64,000 nt of DNA from assembly GCF_018595675.2 (NCBI RefSeq), contig NZ_CP092333.1, positions 2,256,001-2,320,000 of the forward strand, read 5' to 3'. The notes under the pieces were generated by a model. That model was not told where the DNA came from. It was given only the letters and a program-made list of their open reading frames with translations, and did no database searches. Shown one piece after another: positions 1 through 8,520 of this stretch. This DNA is from Flavihumibacter fluvii (GTDB lineage: Bacteria; Bacteroidota; Bacteroidia; Chitinophagales; Chitinophagaceae). Both the position numbers and the translations under genes were made by a program. How positions within the stretch are numbered: the first letter of the stretch is position 1; every line of letters starts with the position of its first letter.

Positions 1-454
1 TTTGGGCGCCTTCTTCAACAGGACTGGCAATATTCTCAATCACCTGGGTGATTCTGTCATTAGCATCATAGGTATATTCATTATCGGCCATCTTTGTGCC
101 ATTCAGGTAAAAATTTTTAGTGATAGCAATTTTATCACCGAAATAAGCAAATTCAGCGCGCCCAGCAGGGTTTGACCATGCCATTAACCTGTTATTCAGG
201 TAAAGGTAATTGCCTACAATTCTGGTTACTCCCCCATTACTGCTGTTTTTCCATTGGGAGATATACTTCGTAACATTTTTCTGGGCATTATATTCGAAAG
301 CCATAAAATCGATTTCACTGGCTGTGATTCTTTTAACCAGTACTGAAGGTCCAGGATTGGGTTCGGGGCTAATAATATCAGGCTTATTGCAGGAACTACC
401 CAATACGATAATCATGACCGCCAGGGGAATAGCCATATCAAATTTTAAGAACAT
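1..454 (-). CDS. Lipoprotein, tandem paralog, C-terminus beyond window edge
   Basis: The reading frame starts at ATG 454 and stays open to base 1, so about 151 codons are visible and the 3' end lies outside the window. A signal peptide ends in a lipobox (VLGSSCNKP), which predicts a periplasm-facing or surface lipoprotein. The mature part contains short aromatic-rich stretches such as DFMAFEYN, NYLYLNNRL and NEYTYDAND, reminiscent of RHS/YD-like beta repeats, but I assign no function. The downstream-numbered neighbour at 660-1468 is a clear paralog: both share the lipobox region, the SQWK motif and an identical leader (AAACCTTTCTTATG) at the start codon. That points to tandem duplication. The product is an uncharacterised Bacteroidetes lipoprotein. 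Confidence 0.75.
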   Translation of the reverse strand, partial: MFLKFDMAIPLAVMIIVLGSSCNKPDIISPEPNPGPSVLVKRITASEIDFMAFEYNAQKNVTKYISQWKNSSNGGVTRIVGNYLYLNNRLMAWSNPAGRAEFAYFGDKIAITKNFYLNGTKMADNEYTYDANDRITQVIENIASPVEEGAQ

Positions 455-659
455 AAGAAAGGTTTATACATGTTGACCAAAAAAAACCAGCCATCATTGC
501 ATAGGTCTTTGAATTACCAGTGGATTATGATGAACGGCAAATAAGCGGGATGGCACAACTTCGTTTTTTTGAACCATTCATGTTATACCAGCATGGCAAC
601 ATTTAATATTGAAAATGGATTCAAAAGCATGGAAAATGCAGAACACCCGATTTTAAAAG

Positions 660-1468
660 TTAATACACATAATCATAGCTGATCGACGGCTTAGGAATTC
701 CGTTTATTTCTATTTGTTGCACTCGCCTGATAGGGTAACCGGCAGAGTTATAGGTGTAATTTATCCGTAGTAAATAATCGAGGTTATCGTTTGGCGTTAT
801 ATCCCTGATCTGGGTTGGGTTATTAAACCAAAGATAGATACCAGGCAGAAAGTGGCCCGAGAAGATTGCAGGTTCAGGATTCTTTTTATCATCATACGCT
901 TCATAAACCCGGGAGTAAGACAATTCAAAATCGTTGTGGTTCACTATCTGGAAATAGGTGTCCATTTTCCAGAGATTTCCATTGGGGTAATAGGAATATA
1001 AAAGTTTAACTTTTTTGGCACCATTTGCAGCAGGCTTTGCAATTGTTTCAATAAGAACTTTTAACCTGTTTGAGGCATCAAACTGAAACTGGTATTCCGA
1101 CATTGTTGATCCGTTGGAATAATAGCTAGTTGCAGATGCTAATTTATTGCCGGAATATCCATAATTCGTGTAACCGGACTGGGTGGACCATTGTTTCAAC
1201 CGGCTATTTTCATAGGCATAGTTGCTTTCCTTCCTGGTGATGCCCCTTCAACACTACTTTTCCATTGGGAAACATATCTGGTGACATGATTATTATCATT
1301 ATAGGTAAAGGATAAAAAATCATTTTCACTGGCTTGCAATTTTTTGACCATTATTTCCGCTGGTACCGGAATAGGCTTAGGCTCCACCTCTATTGGTTTC
1401 TGGCAGGAATTACCAAATACCATTAATATGGAAAGCAGGCACAATACTGCCGTAAATTTTAATGTCAT
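660..1468 (-). pseudogene. Frameshifted lipoprotein, paralog of the 1-454 gene
   Basis: The ATG at 1468 opens a lipoprotein (lipobox VFGNSCQKP) that stops after 90 codons. A second frame running to 660 carries the rest of the protein. Alignment to the paralog at 1-454 shows that GVTR...NYLYLNNRL is matched only if the frame changes at the G run (CCCC on the plus strand, 1243-1246), giving GITRKESNYAYENSRL. One missing G explains the break. The repaired protein would be about 268 aa with repeated YxY-type segments. It could be a real frameshift, slippage at the short G run, or a sequencing error; the rest of the frame is free of stops, so the break is recent or artefactual. Function unknown. 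Confidence 0.75.
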
Positions 1469-1493
1469 AAGAAAGGTTTAGGTTATGATGACA

Positions 1494-1526
1494 CAAAATT
1501 AAAAGCAGGTAATTGTAGCCACCAAA
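1494..1526 (-). promoter_or_regulatory. Candidate Bacteroidetes promoter for the frameshifted lipoprotein
   Basis: On the minus strand a TAATTTTG -7 element (1501-1494) lies 26 bases before the ATG at 1468. A TTTG lies 21 bases upstream of it (1526-1523), two bases more than the usual 19-base spacing. Confidence 0.4.
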
Positions 1527-1594
1527 TCAGTACGGTCGTATTTTGACCAACGGTCAATAAACCATACTGCCGGCCCAAAAAGTTAATGCATTAA

Positions 1595-2578
1595 TTATTT
1601 TTTCATTTTTTTCTTAACTACATCAAACGGGTACTTCAGCGCCAGTTGCCGGATCTCATAACTGAATTCCGTAAAGGTTTCTTCCCATAACCTGGCTTCT
1701 TCGGGAGTATAATCATAGAACCCTTTAGCATTGGCGACTCCCTTGCCGCCTTCCCGTACAATTTTATCGATGAGTTCGGGAACTTCAGTACTGTTATTCA
1801 AGGTTGGGAACAGGTCCTTCATCACTGTGTGGTAAGCAGGCACACCTGTAAGGTCCATCCACCGGAATACACCAACCAGGGTCATCCAGTATCCAGTATT
1901 GTTGCGACATACACGGTCCACGTCCTCAACAGTAGCGTATCCGTTCTCCACCAGGTAAAAAGCCTCACGATACATGGCATACATCAGTCGGTTGGTGATA
2001 AATCCACGGATATCTTTTCTTACCAGGGTTGGTTCCTTACCCCAACGGTGGGAAAGTTCATATAACTGTTCAGCCAGTTCCTGGTCACTTAAGTCGCCGC
2101 AAATGATCTCGAGGAATCTGGTTGTATGAGATGGTTCAGCCCAATGCAATCCAAAAAACCTTTTTGGATAAAGTGTTTGCTTTTGCAAAATACTGATGGG
2201 TATGGCGGAGGTATTACTGGTCAGGATCGCATCTTCACGAATAACCGCTTCTATCTTTTCATACACTGATTTCTTAATATCAATGCGCTCCAATGTACAT
2301 TCTACAACCACATCACAATTACGCAAAGCAGCATAATCACCAGTGATGGTCAAGCGCTTAAAATAAAAATCAGGTGGCTCGTTAACAAGTCCATGTTCCC
2401 TGGAACGGACCAGGTGGTCATGAATCCTTTTTTCTGCATATTCAAGGTCAATAGCAATGGGCGCGATGGCAACTACAGTATGTCCTGCCATTAAAAAACA
2501 GGTGGTAATACTGCATCCCATTAATCCGAGTCCAACAACGCCCATTTCAGGATTCGTGGCCGGGGATATTTTTTCCAT
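1595..2578 (-). CDS. 3-hydroxyacyl-CoA dehydrogenase family protein
   Basis: A 327-aa protein of the 3-hydroxyacyl-CoA dehydrogenase family, which oxidises 3-hydroxyacyl-CoA with NAD in fatty-acid or butyrate-type metabolism. The N-terminal Rossmann domain shows VVGLGLMGCSI, the GxGxxG dinucleotide motif. The family signature continues with TSNTSAIPIS and a GLHWAEP segment carrying the expected histidine, then an all-helical C-terminal domain (RDIRGFITNRLMYAMYREAF). I chose the ATG at 2578; a TTG nine bases earlier is possible but less likely. It lies directly downstream of the SDR gene at 2590-3336, so the two are probably cotranscribed and may act on related hydroxy/keto substrates. The exact substrate cannot be told from sequence; the loop HWAEPSHTTRF departs from the usual HFFNP form, so a non-standard hydroxy acid is possible. 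Confidence 0.85.
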   Translation of the reverse strand: MEKISPATNPEMGVVGLGLMGCSITTCFLMAGHTVVAIAPIAIDLEYAEKRIHDHLVRSREHGLVNEPPDFYFKRLTITGDYAALRNCDVVVECTLERIDIKKSVYEKIEAVIREDAILTSNTSAIPISILQKQTLYPKRFFGLHWAEPSHTTRFLEIICGDLSDQELAEQLYELSHRWGKEPTLVRKDIRGFITNRLMYAMYREAFYLVENGYATVEDVDRVCRNNTGYWMTLVGVFRWMDLTGVPAYHTVMKDLFPTLNNSTEVPELIDKIVREGGKGVANAKGFYDYTPEEARLWEETFTEFSYEIRQLALKYPFDVVKKKMKK

Positions 2579-2589
2579 ATTTTCCAATT

Positions 2590-3336
2590 TTAATAAGTTG
2601 CACGCCCACCAGACAAATCAAAGACAAATCCGGTTGTAAAGCTATTTTGTGGTGATACGATATAAAGCACAAGGTTGGCCACTTCATCCAGTGTTCCGCA
2701 TCTTTTCATGGGAATTTTATCGGTCATGTATCTCAATTGTTCTTCTGGCATGCCGTCCAGTAAGGCCGTTTTAATAACCGCAGGTGCAATGGCATTTATA
2801 GTAATCCCGGTTTCTGCATACTCCTTTCCCTGCACTTTGGTCATACCGATGACGGCTGCTTTCGATGCAGAATAGGCCAGCATGCCTGCATTGCCTTCTT
2901 TACCAGCGATAGAGGCAAAGTGAAGGATGCGTCCATAATTATTGGCCAGCATTTGTGGAAGTGCATATTTTGATGTGAACCAGGATCCCATAAAATTGAT
3001 ATCAAAAACAAGGCGCAGGTTTTCTGTTTCAACAGCATGACTTTTGGTATTTGTTTTACCTGTAATACCAGCACAATTCACCAGAATATCTACCCGGCCG
3101 AATTTTTCGACAACGCCGGTCACCATTTTCTCCACCTCTTGCTCCCGGGTAAGGTCAACCGGAAAAAGCGCATACTCACTCTTAAGCTGGGGGGCTATTT
3201 TTTGCAACCCGGACGAATCCCGGTCAGCAAGTGCCAGTTTTATACCTTGCTCCGATAGTTTTTTGGCAACAGCCAAACCCAGTCCGGATGCGGCGCCTGT
3301 TATAATGGCCACATGGCCTTCGAAGGATGTACTCAT
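2590..3336 (-). CDS. SDR-family oxidoreductase, FabG-like
   Basis: A 248-aa classical short-chain dehydrogenase/reductase, a typical length. It carries the cofactor motif TGAASGLG near residue 14, the NAG-type motif NCAG around residue 88, and the catalytic Ser plus YSASK (Tyr-x-x-x-Lys) around residues 145-160. The acidic ADRD after beta 2 suggests a preference for NAD(H). The family reduces or oxidises keto/hydroxy groups, including 3-oxoacyl-ACP or -CoA; the substrate here is not determined. It is the first gene of a two-gene unit with the hydroxyacyl-CoA dehydrogenase at 1595-2578 and is divergent from the nitrilase-like gene at 3405. Confidence 0.88.
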   Translation of the reverse strand: MSTSFEGHVAIITGAASGLGLAVAKKLSEQGIKLALADRDSSGLQKIAPQLKSEYALFPVDLTREQEVEKMVTGVVEKFGRVDILVNCAGITGKTNTKSHAVETENLRLVFDINFMGSWFTSKYALPQMLANNYGRILHFASIAGKEGNAGMLAYSASKAAVIGMTKVQGKEYAETGITINAIAPAVIKTALLDGMPEEQLRYMTDKIPMKRCGTLDEVANLVLYIVSPQNSFTTGFVFDLSGGRATY

Positions 3337-3404
3337 GCTGATGAAATTAACTTAAAAAAAGGCTTGAAATCACCTAAACCCTTTATCTTTTCTAAAAGAA
3401 TTCC

Positions 3405-4568
3405 ATGAAGTTCCTTCGAATAGCCACAATGGCCCTACTGGCCTTATTGATCCTTTGGTGGGCATGGTCAAAGGCTGGCCGTGTGGATGATTCTCCGCTC
3501 CCTTCGGATACGCCAGCTGTACCAATAACTGTTTCCAGTTTTGGCCGGGCTGATTCAGCAGATGGTAATATCATCGGCATGCAACCATTCCTTACGGCGA
3601 AAAATTATGCCAATGAAGCCGGCTTTTACCGGGAATTAGCTATATATATGACAGAAGCAAAACAAAAAGGCCTTTTATCGGATAAAACAATTGTGGTATT
3701 CCCGGAGTACATCGGTTCCTGGCTGGTTGCCGCGAATGAAAAGACCAGGGTCTACGATCCTTCGCTGAGCATGACGGATGCATTGACACTGCAGGTAAGC
3801 AGTAATCTATTGCAGTTCATTCCTGCCTATTTAAAAAGCAAATCTGCTGACAAAACCAAGGAAGCCATATTCCGGATGAAACAACCAGAAATTGGCCGTA
3901 TTTATCAATCAGTGTTCAGCAGGCTGGCCAGGGAATATGGCGTAACCATCGTTGCAGGTTCGGCTGTCCTTGCATCGCCGGGCATATCAGCAGATGGCAA
4001 AATAGAAACAGGATCCGGAAAACTATACAATACTTCTGCTGTTTTTGCAGCCGATGGGAAAGTCCAGTCTCCACTGATCAGAAAAATATTTCCTATCACC
4101 GATGAGCAGGGCTTTACCTGTGCTGCCGACACCGCACAATCACCTGTTTTTTCAACCCCTGCCGGCAGGCTCGCCGTATTAGTTTGCGCTGACTCCTGGT
4201 TTCCTGCTGCTTACCAAAACCTGAATGACAAGGCTGATGTAATTGCCATCCCTTCGCTGGGTGGCGTTGATTCCATATGGACCGCCTCCTGGAATGGATA
4301 TAGCGGATTTCCTCCTCCGGCAGATGTTGATACTACCGGGGATTATCACCACATCACTGAAGGAGATGCCTGGGCAAAATATGCTATGGCCAGGAGGGCG
4401 CCGGCAGTTGGCATCCACCATGGAATGAACGTTTTCTTTACGGGAAAACTTTGGGACATGCATCCGGAGGGGCGCGTACTGATCCTTGAAAATGATTCCC
4501 TGCATGTAAGCAGTCCGGCTGTTCAACAAGGCCGCATTACAAATCTTTGGTTCACGCGAAACAAATAA
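3405..4568 (+). CDS. Membrane-anchored carbon-nitrogen hydrolase (nitrilase superfamily)
   Basis: A 387-aa nitrilase-superfamily enzyme with a single N-terminal hydrophobic segment (about residues 5-22), which should hold the catalytic domain outside the cytoplasmic membrane. The catalytic Glu-Lys-Cys triad is visible in order: FPEYIGSW (Glu), LIRKIFPITDEQGF (Lys) and LVCADSWFP (Cys). The family hydrolyses nitriles or amides, or transfers acyl groups as in apolipoprotein N-acyltransferase; the substrate here is unknown. The stop codon is two bases before the ATG of the amine oxidase at 4571, so they form a tight operon. A near-consensus -7 element (TATCTTTT, 3384-3391) precedes the start. The pairing of an amidase-like enzyme with an amine oxidase suggests handling of an amide- or amine-containing compound, which is inference. 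Confidence 0.82.
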   Translation: MKFLRIATMALLALLILWWAWSKAGRVDDSPLPSDTPAVPITVSSFGRADSADGNIIGMQPFLTAKNYANEAGFYRELAIYMTEAKQKGLLSDKTIVVFPEYIGSWLVAANEKTRVYDPSLSMTDALTLQVSSNLLQFIPAYLKSKSADKTKEAIFRMKQPEIGRIYQSVFSRLAREYGVTIVAGSAVLASPGISADGKIETGSGKLYNTSAVFAADGKVQSPLIRKIFPITDEQGFTCAADTAQSPVFSTPAGRLAVLVCADSWFPAAYQNLNDKADVIAIPSLGGVDSIWTASWNGYSGFPPPADVDTTGDYHHITEGDAWAKYAMARRAPAVGIHHGMNVFFTGKLWDMHPEGRVLILENDSLHVSSPAVQQGRITNLWFTRNK

Positions 4569-4570
4569 CT

Positions 4571-5911
4571 ATGTACGATGCAATAATCATTGGTGCCGGG
4601 TATGCTGGTTTATCAGCAGCAAGGCAACTCAAAAGGACAGGTAAAAACATTCTTGTACTGGAAGCCCGTGAAAGAGTAGGTGGCCGTATCCATACGCAGT
4701 TTTTAAACGATGGTAATTATGCAGATATTGGCGGCCAATGGATTGGCGCTACACAAAACCGAATGTATGAATTAGCCCGGGAATATGGTATTGATACATT
4801 TCCCACCTATGATAGTGGTAAAAGCAGTTTGTATGCCAAAGAGAAAATAAAATTGTACAAAGGTATCATCCCGCCACTTCCGCTGTTTGCCTTATTGAAC
4901 CTGGATGGAGCCATAAAAAAAATAAACAGGCTGAGTAAAACAATTGACCTCGATCGGCCCTGGATTTCGCCTAATGCTGCTGTATTGGACAAAATGACTC
5001 TTTCGGAATGGTTGGACCGCCACCTGAAAAATGAAAAAGCCAGGCAATTATTTACCGTAGCAGCAGAAGCAATCTTCGCAACAGATGCTACTACTATTTC
5101 AATGTTACATGTGCTTTTTTACACTAAAAGCGGAAAAGATTTTGATACCCTGATGAATATTAAAAAAGGCGCACAACAAGATCGGCTGAAAGGTGGCGCG
5201 CAAAGCATAGCCCTTCAAATGGCCGGAGAATTAACAGATTGCATTCAATTTAATAAAGCAGTTACCCATATTGATCAATCAGGAGAGACCGTGTTGGCAG
5301 GAGGGGATGGATTTTCTTTTACAGCAAAAAAAATCATCTTGGCTGTTCCGCCGGCAGTTGCGCGGAAAATCATTTTTTCACAGGAATTGCCTGAACAAAA
5401 GAAATTATTCCTGCACCAGAATTTCATGGGTTCAGTAATTAAATGTTATGCGGTCTATCCCACCCCTTTCTGGCGGCAACAAGGTAAGAATGGATTATGT
5501 GCAGCACCCGGGCAACCCATTTCCGTAACATTCGATAATTCTCCTGCTGATGGTAATAAAGGAATATTAATGGGATTTGCCCTTGCTGAAAGTGCCAGGA
5601 ACTTATTATTGCTTTCTGAACAGGAACGGAGGAAAATAGTGCTAAGCAATTTCGCTGCGTATTTTGGGACAGAAGCCGCGTCGCCGGAACTGTATCTTGA
5701 TAAAAGTTTTACTGAAGAACCCTGGAGCATGGGCTGTTATGCCGGCATGATGCCCGTTAATGGATGGACCGTGTCAGGCCCGGCAGCCCGAAGCATAACC
5801 GGGCATATTCATTGGGCCGGAACCGAAACTGCCACACAGTGGAACGGCTATATGGAGGGTGCAGTACGCAGCGGGGAAAGGGCAGCAGCAGAGGTCCGGC
5901 AGGTCATTTAG
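4571..5911 (+). CDS. Flavin monoamine oxidase family FAD-dependent oxidoreductase
   Basis: A 446-aa protein that starts at ATG 4571, two bases after the previous stop; an in-frame codon at 4547 lies inside the upstream gene and is rejected. The N-terminus has the FAD-binding Rossmann motif IIIGAGYAGLSAARQL followed by LEARERVGGR, the hallmark of the amine oxidase / phytoene desaturase superfamily. The C-terminus carries IHWAGTETATQWNGYMEGA, the second FAD contact typical of monoamine oxidases. It would oxidise an amine to an imine using oxygen as acceptor. No signal peptide is seen, so it is likely cytoplasmic. It is the second gene of the nitrilase-amine oxidase operon. Substrate unknown. 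Confidence 0.87.
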   Translation: MYDAIIIGAGYAGLSAARQLKRTGKNILVLEARERVGGRIHTQFLNDGNYADIGGQWIGATQNRMYELAREYGIDTFPTYDSGKSSLYAKEKIKLYKGIIPPLPLFALLNLDGAIKKINRLSKTIDLDRPWISPNAAVLDKMTLSEWLDRHLKNEKARQLFTVAAEAIFATDATTISMLHVLFYTKSGKDFDTLMNIKKGAQQDRLKGGAQSIALQMAGELTDCIQFNKAVTHIDQSGETVLAGGDGFSFTAKKIILAVPPAVARKIIFSQELPEQKKLFLHQNFMGSVIKCYAVYPTPFWRQQGKNGLCAAPGQPISVTFDNSPADGNKGILMGFALAESARNLLLLSEQERRKIVLSNFAAYFGTEAASPELYLDKSFTEEPWSMGCYAGMMPVNGWTVSGPAARSITGHIHWAGTETATQWNGYMEGAVRSGERAAAEVRQVI

Positions 5912-5972
5912 AACAAGTGGTTATGATAAAGCCGGATTTACCGTATCTTAAAATAACATTAGCAAGTATAGT

Positions 5973-6743
5973 ATGCCAATTGCCCAGGCTTTTAAATTAT
6001 TTATCACTGAGGCCGGAGATATTTCAAGGTTCACTGCCCGGTTCTTCAGGCAAGGTTTCAAACCGCGCTATGAATTCAATGAGCTCCTCAGGCAATGTTT
6101 TGTGATAGGGTATAAATCGCTTCCATTGGTTGGGCTAACCGCGTTTATCCTTGGCCTGGTACTTACCATGCAATTAAGGCCCTCCATGATTGATTATGGT
6201 GTTGAATCACAATTACCTGCTATTGTTGGTATTGCCATTGTACGCGAAATTGGTCCTGTGATCGTAGCACTGATCTTTGCCGGTAAAATAGGCAGTAGCA
6301 TTGGGGCTGAACTGGGTTCCATGAAAGTCACCGAACAGATAGATGCCATGGAAGTAAGCGGCACCAATCCATTTAAATATTTAGTGGTGACAAGGGTGTT
6401 AGCGGCAACTTTAATGTTGCCTGTGCTGGTCATGCTGGGTGATGCCGTTTCTTTGTATGGCGCTTACCTGGGTGTAAATATCCGGGGTAATACCAGTTTC
6501 TATCTATATTGGAAGCAGGTCTTTGATAACCTGGCTTTTTATGATGTTTTACCGGCTTTCATAAAAAGTTTTTTCTTTGGATTCGCGGTAGCCATCATTG
6601 GCTGCTATAAAGGTTATAATAGCAGTAAGGGAACTGAAGGGGTTGGCCGTTCAGCCAATTCCGCTGTTGTAGTATCTTCTGTTATGATATTTGTGATTGA
6701 TTTACTCGCCGTACAAATTGCTGATGTATTTGGATTTAATTAA
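5973..6743 (+). CDS. mlaE: ABC transporter permease of the MlaE/YrbE family
   Basis: A 256-aa integral membrane protein with five or six hydrophobic segments and the MlaE-family core REIGPVIVALIFAGKIGSSI followed by GAELGSMKVTEQIDAMEVSG, which couples to the ATPase. It is the permease of a lipid-transport ABC system that moves phospholipids between inner and outer membranes. It is followed five bases later by the ATPase (6749) and then by the MCE-domain protein (7534), the standard mlaE-mlaF-mlaD order. The operon lacks the periplasmic MlaC and outer-membrane MlaA genes here. Confidence 0.92.
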   Translation: MPIAQAFKLFITEAGDISRFTARFFRQGFKPRYEFNELLRQCFVIGYKSLPLVGLTAFILGLVLTMQLRPSMIDYGVESQLPAIVGIAIVREIGPVIVALIFAGKIGSSIGAELGSMKVTEQIDAMEVSGTNPFKYLVVTRVLAATLMLPVLVMLGDAVSLYGAYLGVNIRGNTSFYLYWKQVFDNLAFYDVLPAFIKSFFFGFAVAIIGCYKGYNSSKGTEGVGRSANSAVVVSSVMIFVIDLLAVQIADVFGFN

Positions 6744-6748
6744 AACCC

Positions 6749-7525
6749 ATGGTATTTGCAGAAAAATCGCCAGAATCAACAGGAAAGCCAGCAGACGTAT
6801 CCCCTGTACTGTCAATCCGGAACCTGAATAAATCATTTGGGAGCAACCATGTATTGGTTGATTTTAACCTGGATGTCAATAAAGGGGAAAGTGTGGTTGT
6901 ATTGGGAAAATCGGGTTCAGGAAAATCTGTTCTGATCAAATGCATCATCGGTCTGTTACAACCCGATAGCGGTTCTATCATCATGTTAAGGGAAAATATA
7001 ACCGACCTGAAAGAAGATGAATTAGATAAAGTAAGGGCGAAAGTGGGGTTTTTGTTCCAGAGTAATGCACTATACGATTCCATGACTGTGCGCGAAAATC
7101 TGGAATTCCCACTCCGACGGCACTGGATCCAGGTTAGCCAGGATGAGGTTAACCAAATGGTAACTGAGGCACTCGAAGATGTTGGATTAGCCCATACTAT
7201 TGATATGATGCCCGTTGAGTTATCAGGAGGCATGCGTAAAAGAATTGCACTGGCGCGAACATTAATACTTAAGCCCCAGATCATTTTGTATGATGAACCT
7301 ACGACCGGACTGGACCCTATCACCAGTAAGGAAATCATTGAACTGATGATAACGATCCAGCAAAAATACGGCACTACATCACTGATCATTTCGCATGATA
7401 TGACCTGCGTGAGGATGGCAAGCAATAAAGTAGTTATTTTGCTGGATGGTAAGTGTTATGCCAGTGGTACATTTACGGAATTACAAAAAAATACGGATCC
7501 CAGGATAAAACAATTTTTTGAATAA
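6749..7525 (+). CDS. mlaF: ABC transporter ATP-binding protein of the Mla system
   Basis: A 258-aa ABC ATPase with Walker A GKSGSGKS, Q-loop FLFQSNALYDSMTVREN, signature LSGGMRKRIALAR and Walker B IILYDEPTTGLDP followed by the H-loop ISHD. The variant signature LSGGM and the sequence around the Q-loop are typical of MlaF. It energises lipid movement by the MlaE permease. The N-terminal ~20 residues are a poorly conserved extension. Tight spacing on both sides (5 and 8 bases) indicates cotranscription with mlaE and mlaD. Confidence 0.93.
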   Translation: MVFAEKSPESTGKPADVSPVLSIRNLNKSFGSNHVLVDFNLDVNKGESVVVLGKSGSGKSVLIKCIIGLLQPDSGSIIMLRENITDLKEDELDKVRAKVGFLFQSNALYDSMTVRENLEFPLRRHWIQVSQDEVNQMVTEALEDVGLAHTIDMMPVELSGGMRKRIALARTLILKPQIILYDEPTTGLDPITSKEIIELMITIQQKYGTTSLIISHDMTCVRMASNKVVILLDGKCYASGTFTELQKNTDPRIKQFFE

Positions 7526-7533
7526 ACAGGAAT

Positions 7534-8520
7534 ATGGCAAAGCGATTAATGGAAAATTCAAAATTGGGCATTTTTGTGCTTTCAGGCTTGTTATTCCTCG
7601 TGCTCCTGCTGTATATGATCGGTCGTAACCAAAGCATGTTTGGTTCTACTTATACATTAAAAGTAGAATTTGAAAATATACAGGGATTGACGGTGGGAAA
7701 TAATATCCGTGTATCGGGTATTGAAGCTGGTACTGTGAAAAAAATCATTATCCTGAATGATACCACTATTGACGTAACAATGCTCATTGACAAGAAAATG
7801 AAGAACATTATCCGGAAAAATGCTATAGTTTCAATAGGCACGGAAGGACTGGTTGGTAACAAGGTCTTGAATATCGTACCCAACCGGCAACCTGCAGAAC
7901 TGGCAGAAGACGGGGATTACCTGGTCTCTAAAAAAATAATGGATGCCTCTGAAATGATGGAGACCCTATCCAAAACCAATGCTGACGTTGCAATCATTGC
8001 TTCGGAATTAAAATACACCATACAGCGCATTAATTCAAGCAGTGCATTATGGAAGTTGCTGAATGATACCACTATCCCAAAACAGTTGCGTCAATCAGTA
8101 ACCAATATTAGGGCTGCGACCGGCAAGGCAAATGAAATGGCCAATAACTTAAATGCTATTATAACCGATGTTAAAAATGGGAAAGGATCGGCTGGTGCTA
8201 TTTTAACCGATACAGCATTAGCATATAACCTGAACGAAGCCGTGCTGAAAATTCATGCAGTTGGTGTACAAGCTGATTCCCTGGCCAGGGAGATCAACAA
8301 AATGGTTGCAGGTATAGAAACAGATATCAATTCCGGCAAAGGCACATTGAATATGTTGTTGAAAGATACCGCAACCGCTGCAAAACTTAATAAAAGTCTT
8401 GATAATATTCAAAAAGGAACTGATGGATTCAACCAAAATATGGAAGCGCTAAAACACAGCACCCTGTTTAGGGGTTATTTCAGGAAACAGGAAAAAAAGA
8501 ATGCAGCCGGAAAAAATTAG
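7534..8520 (+). CDS. mlaD: MlaD family MCE-domain protein
   Basis: A 328-aa protein with one N-terminal transmembrane helix (about residues 11-28) and an MCE domain at residues ~38-118 (YTLKVEFENIQGLTVGNNIR, then the SGIEAGTV turn). A long C-terminal helical region follows, with repeated DTA-rich segments (GKGSAGAILTDTALAYNLNE and GKGTLNMLLKDTATAAKLNK) that look like an internal repeat. MlaD is the hexameric periplasmic lipid-binding ring of the Mla complex. The gene ends the operon, and its stop overlaps by four bases the stop of the convergent SGNH hydrolase gene. Confidence 0.92.
   Translation: MAKRLMENSKLGIFVLSGLLFLVLLLYMIGRNQSMFGSTYTLKVEFENIQGLTVGNNIRVSGIEAGTVKKIIILNDTTIDVTMLIDKKMKNIIRKNAIVSIGTEGLVGNKVLNIVPNRQPAELAEDGDYLVSKKIMDASEMMETLSKTNADVAIIASELKYTIQRINSSSALWKLLNDTTIPKQLRQSVTNIRAATGKANEMANNLNAIITDVKNGKGSAGAILTDTALAYNLNEAVLKIHAVGVQADSLAREINKMVAGIETDINSGKGTLNMLLKDTATAAKLNKSLDNIQKGTDGFNQNMEALKHSTLFRGYFRKQEKKNAAGKN

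Noticed and set aside
210-476. Plus-strand open frame at the left end
   Set aside because: It is antisense to the lipoprotein at 1-454, which has a signal peptide and a clear paralog; the plus frame has no recognisable product.
5764-6105. Plus-strand frame bridging the amine oxidase end and the mlaE start
   Set aside because: It overlaps two well-supported genes in another frame; the translation is low-complexity and unrecognisable.
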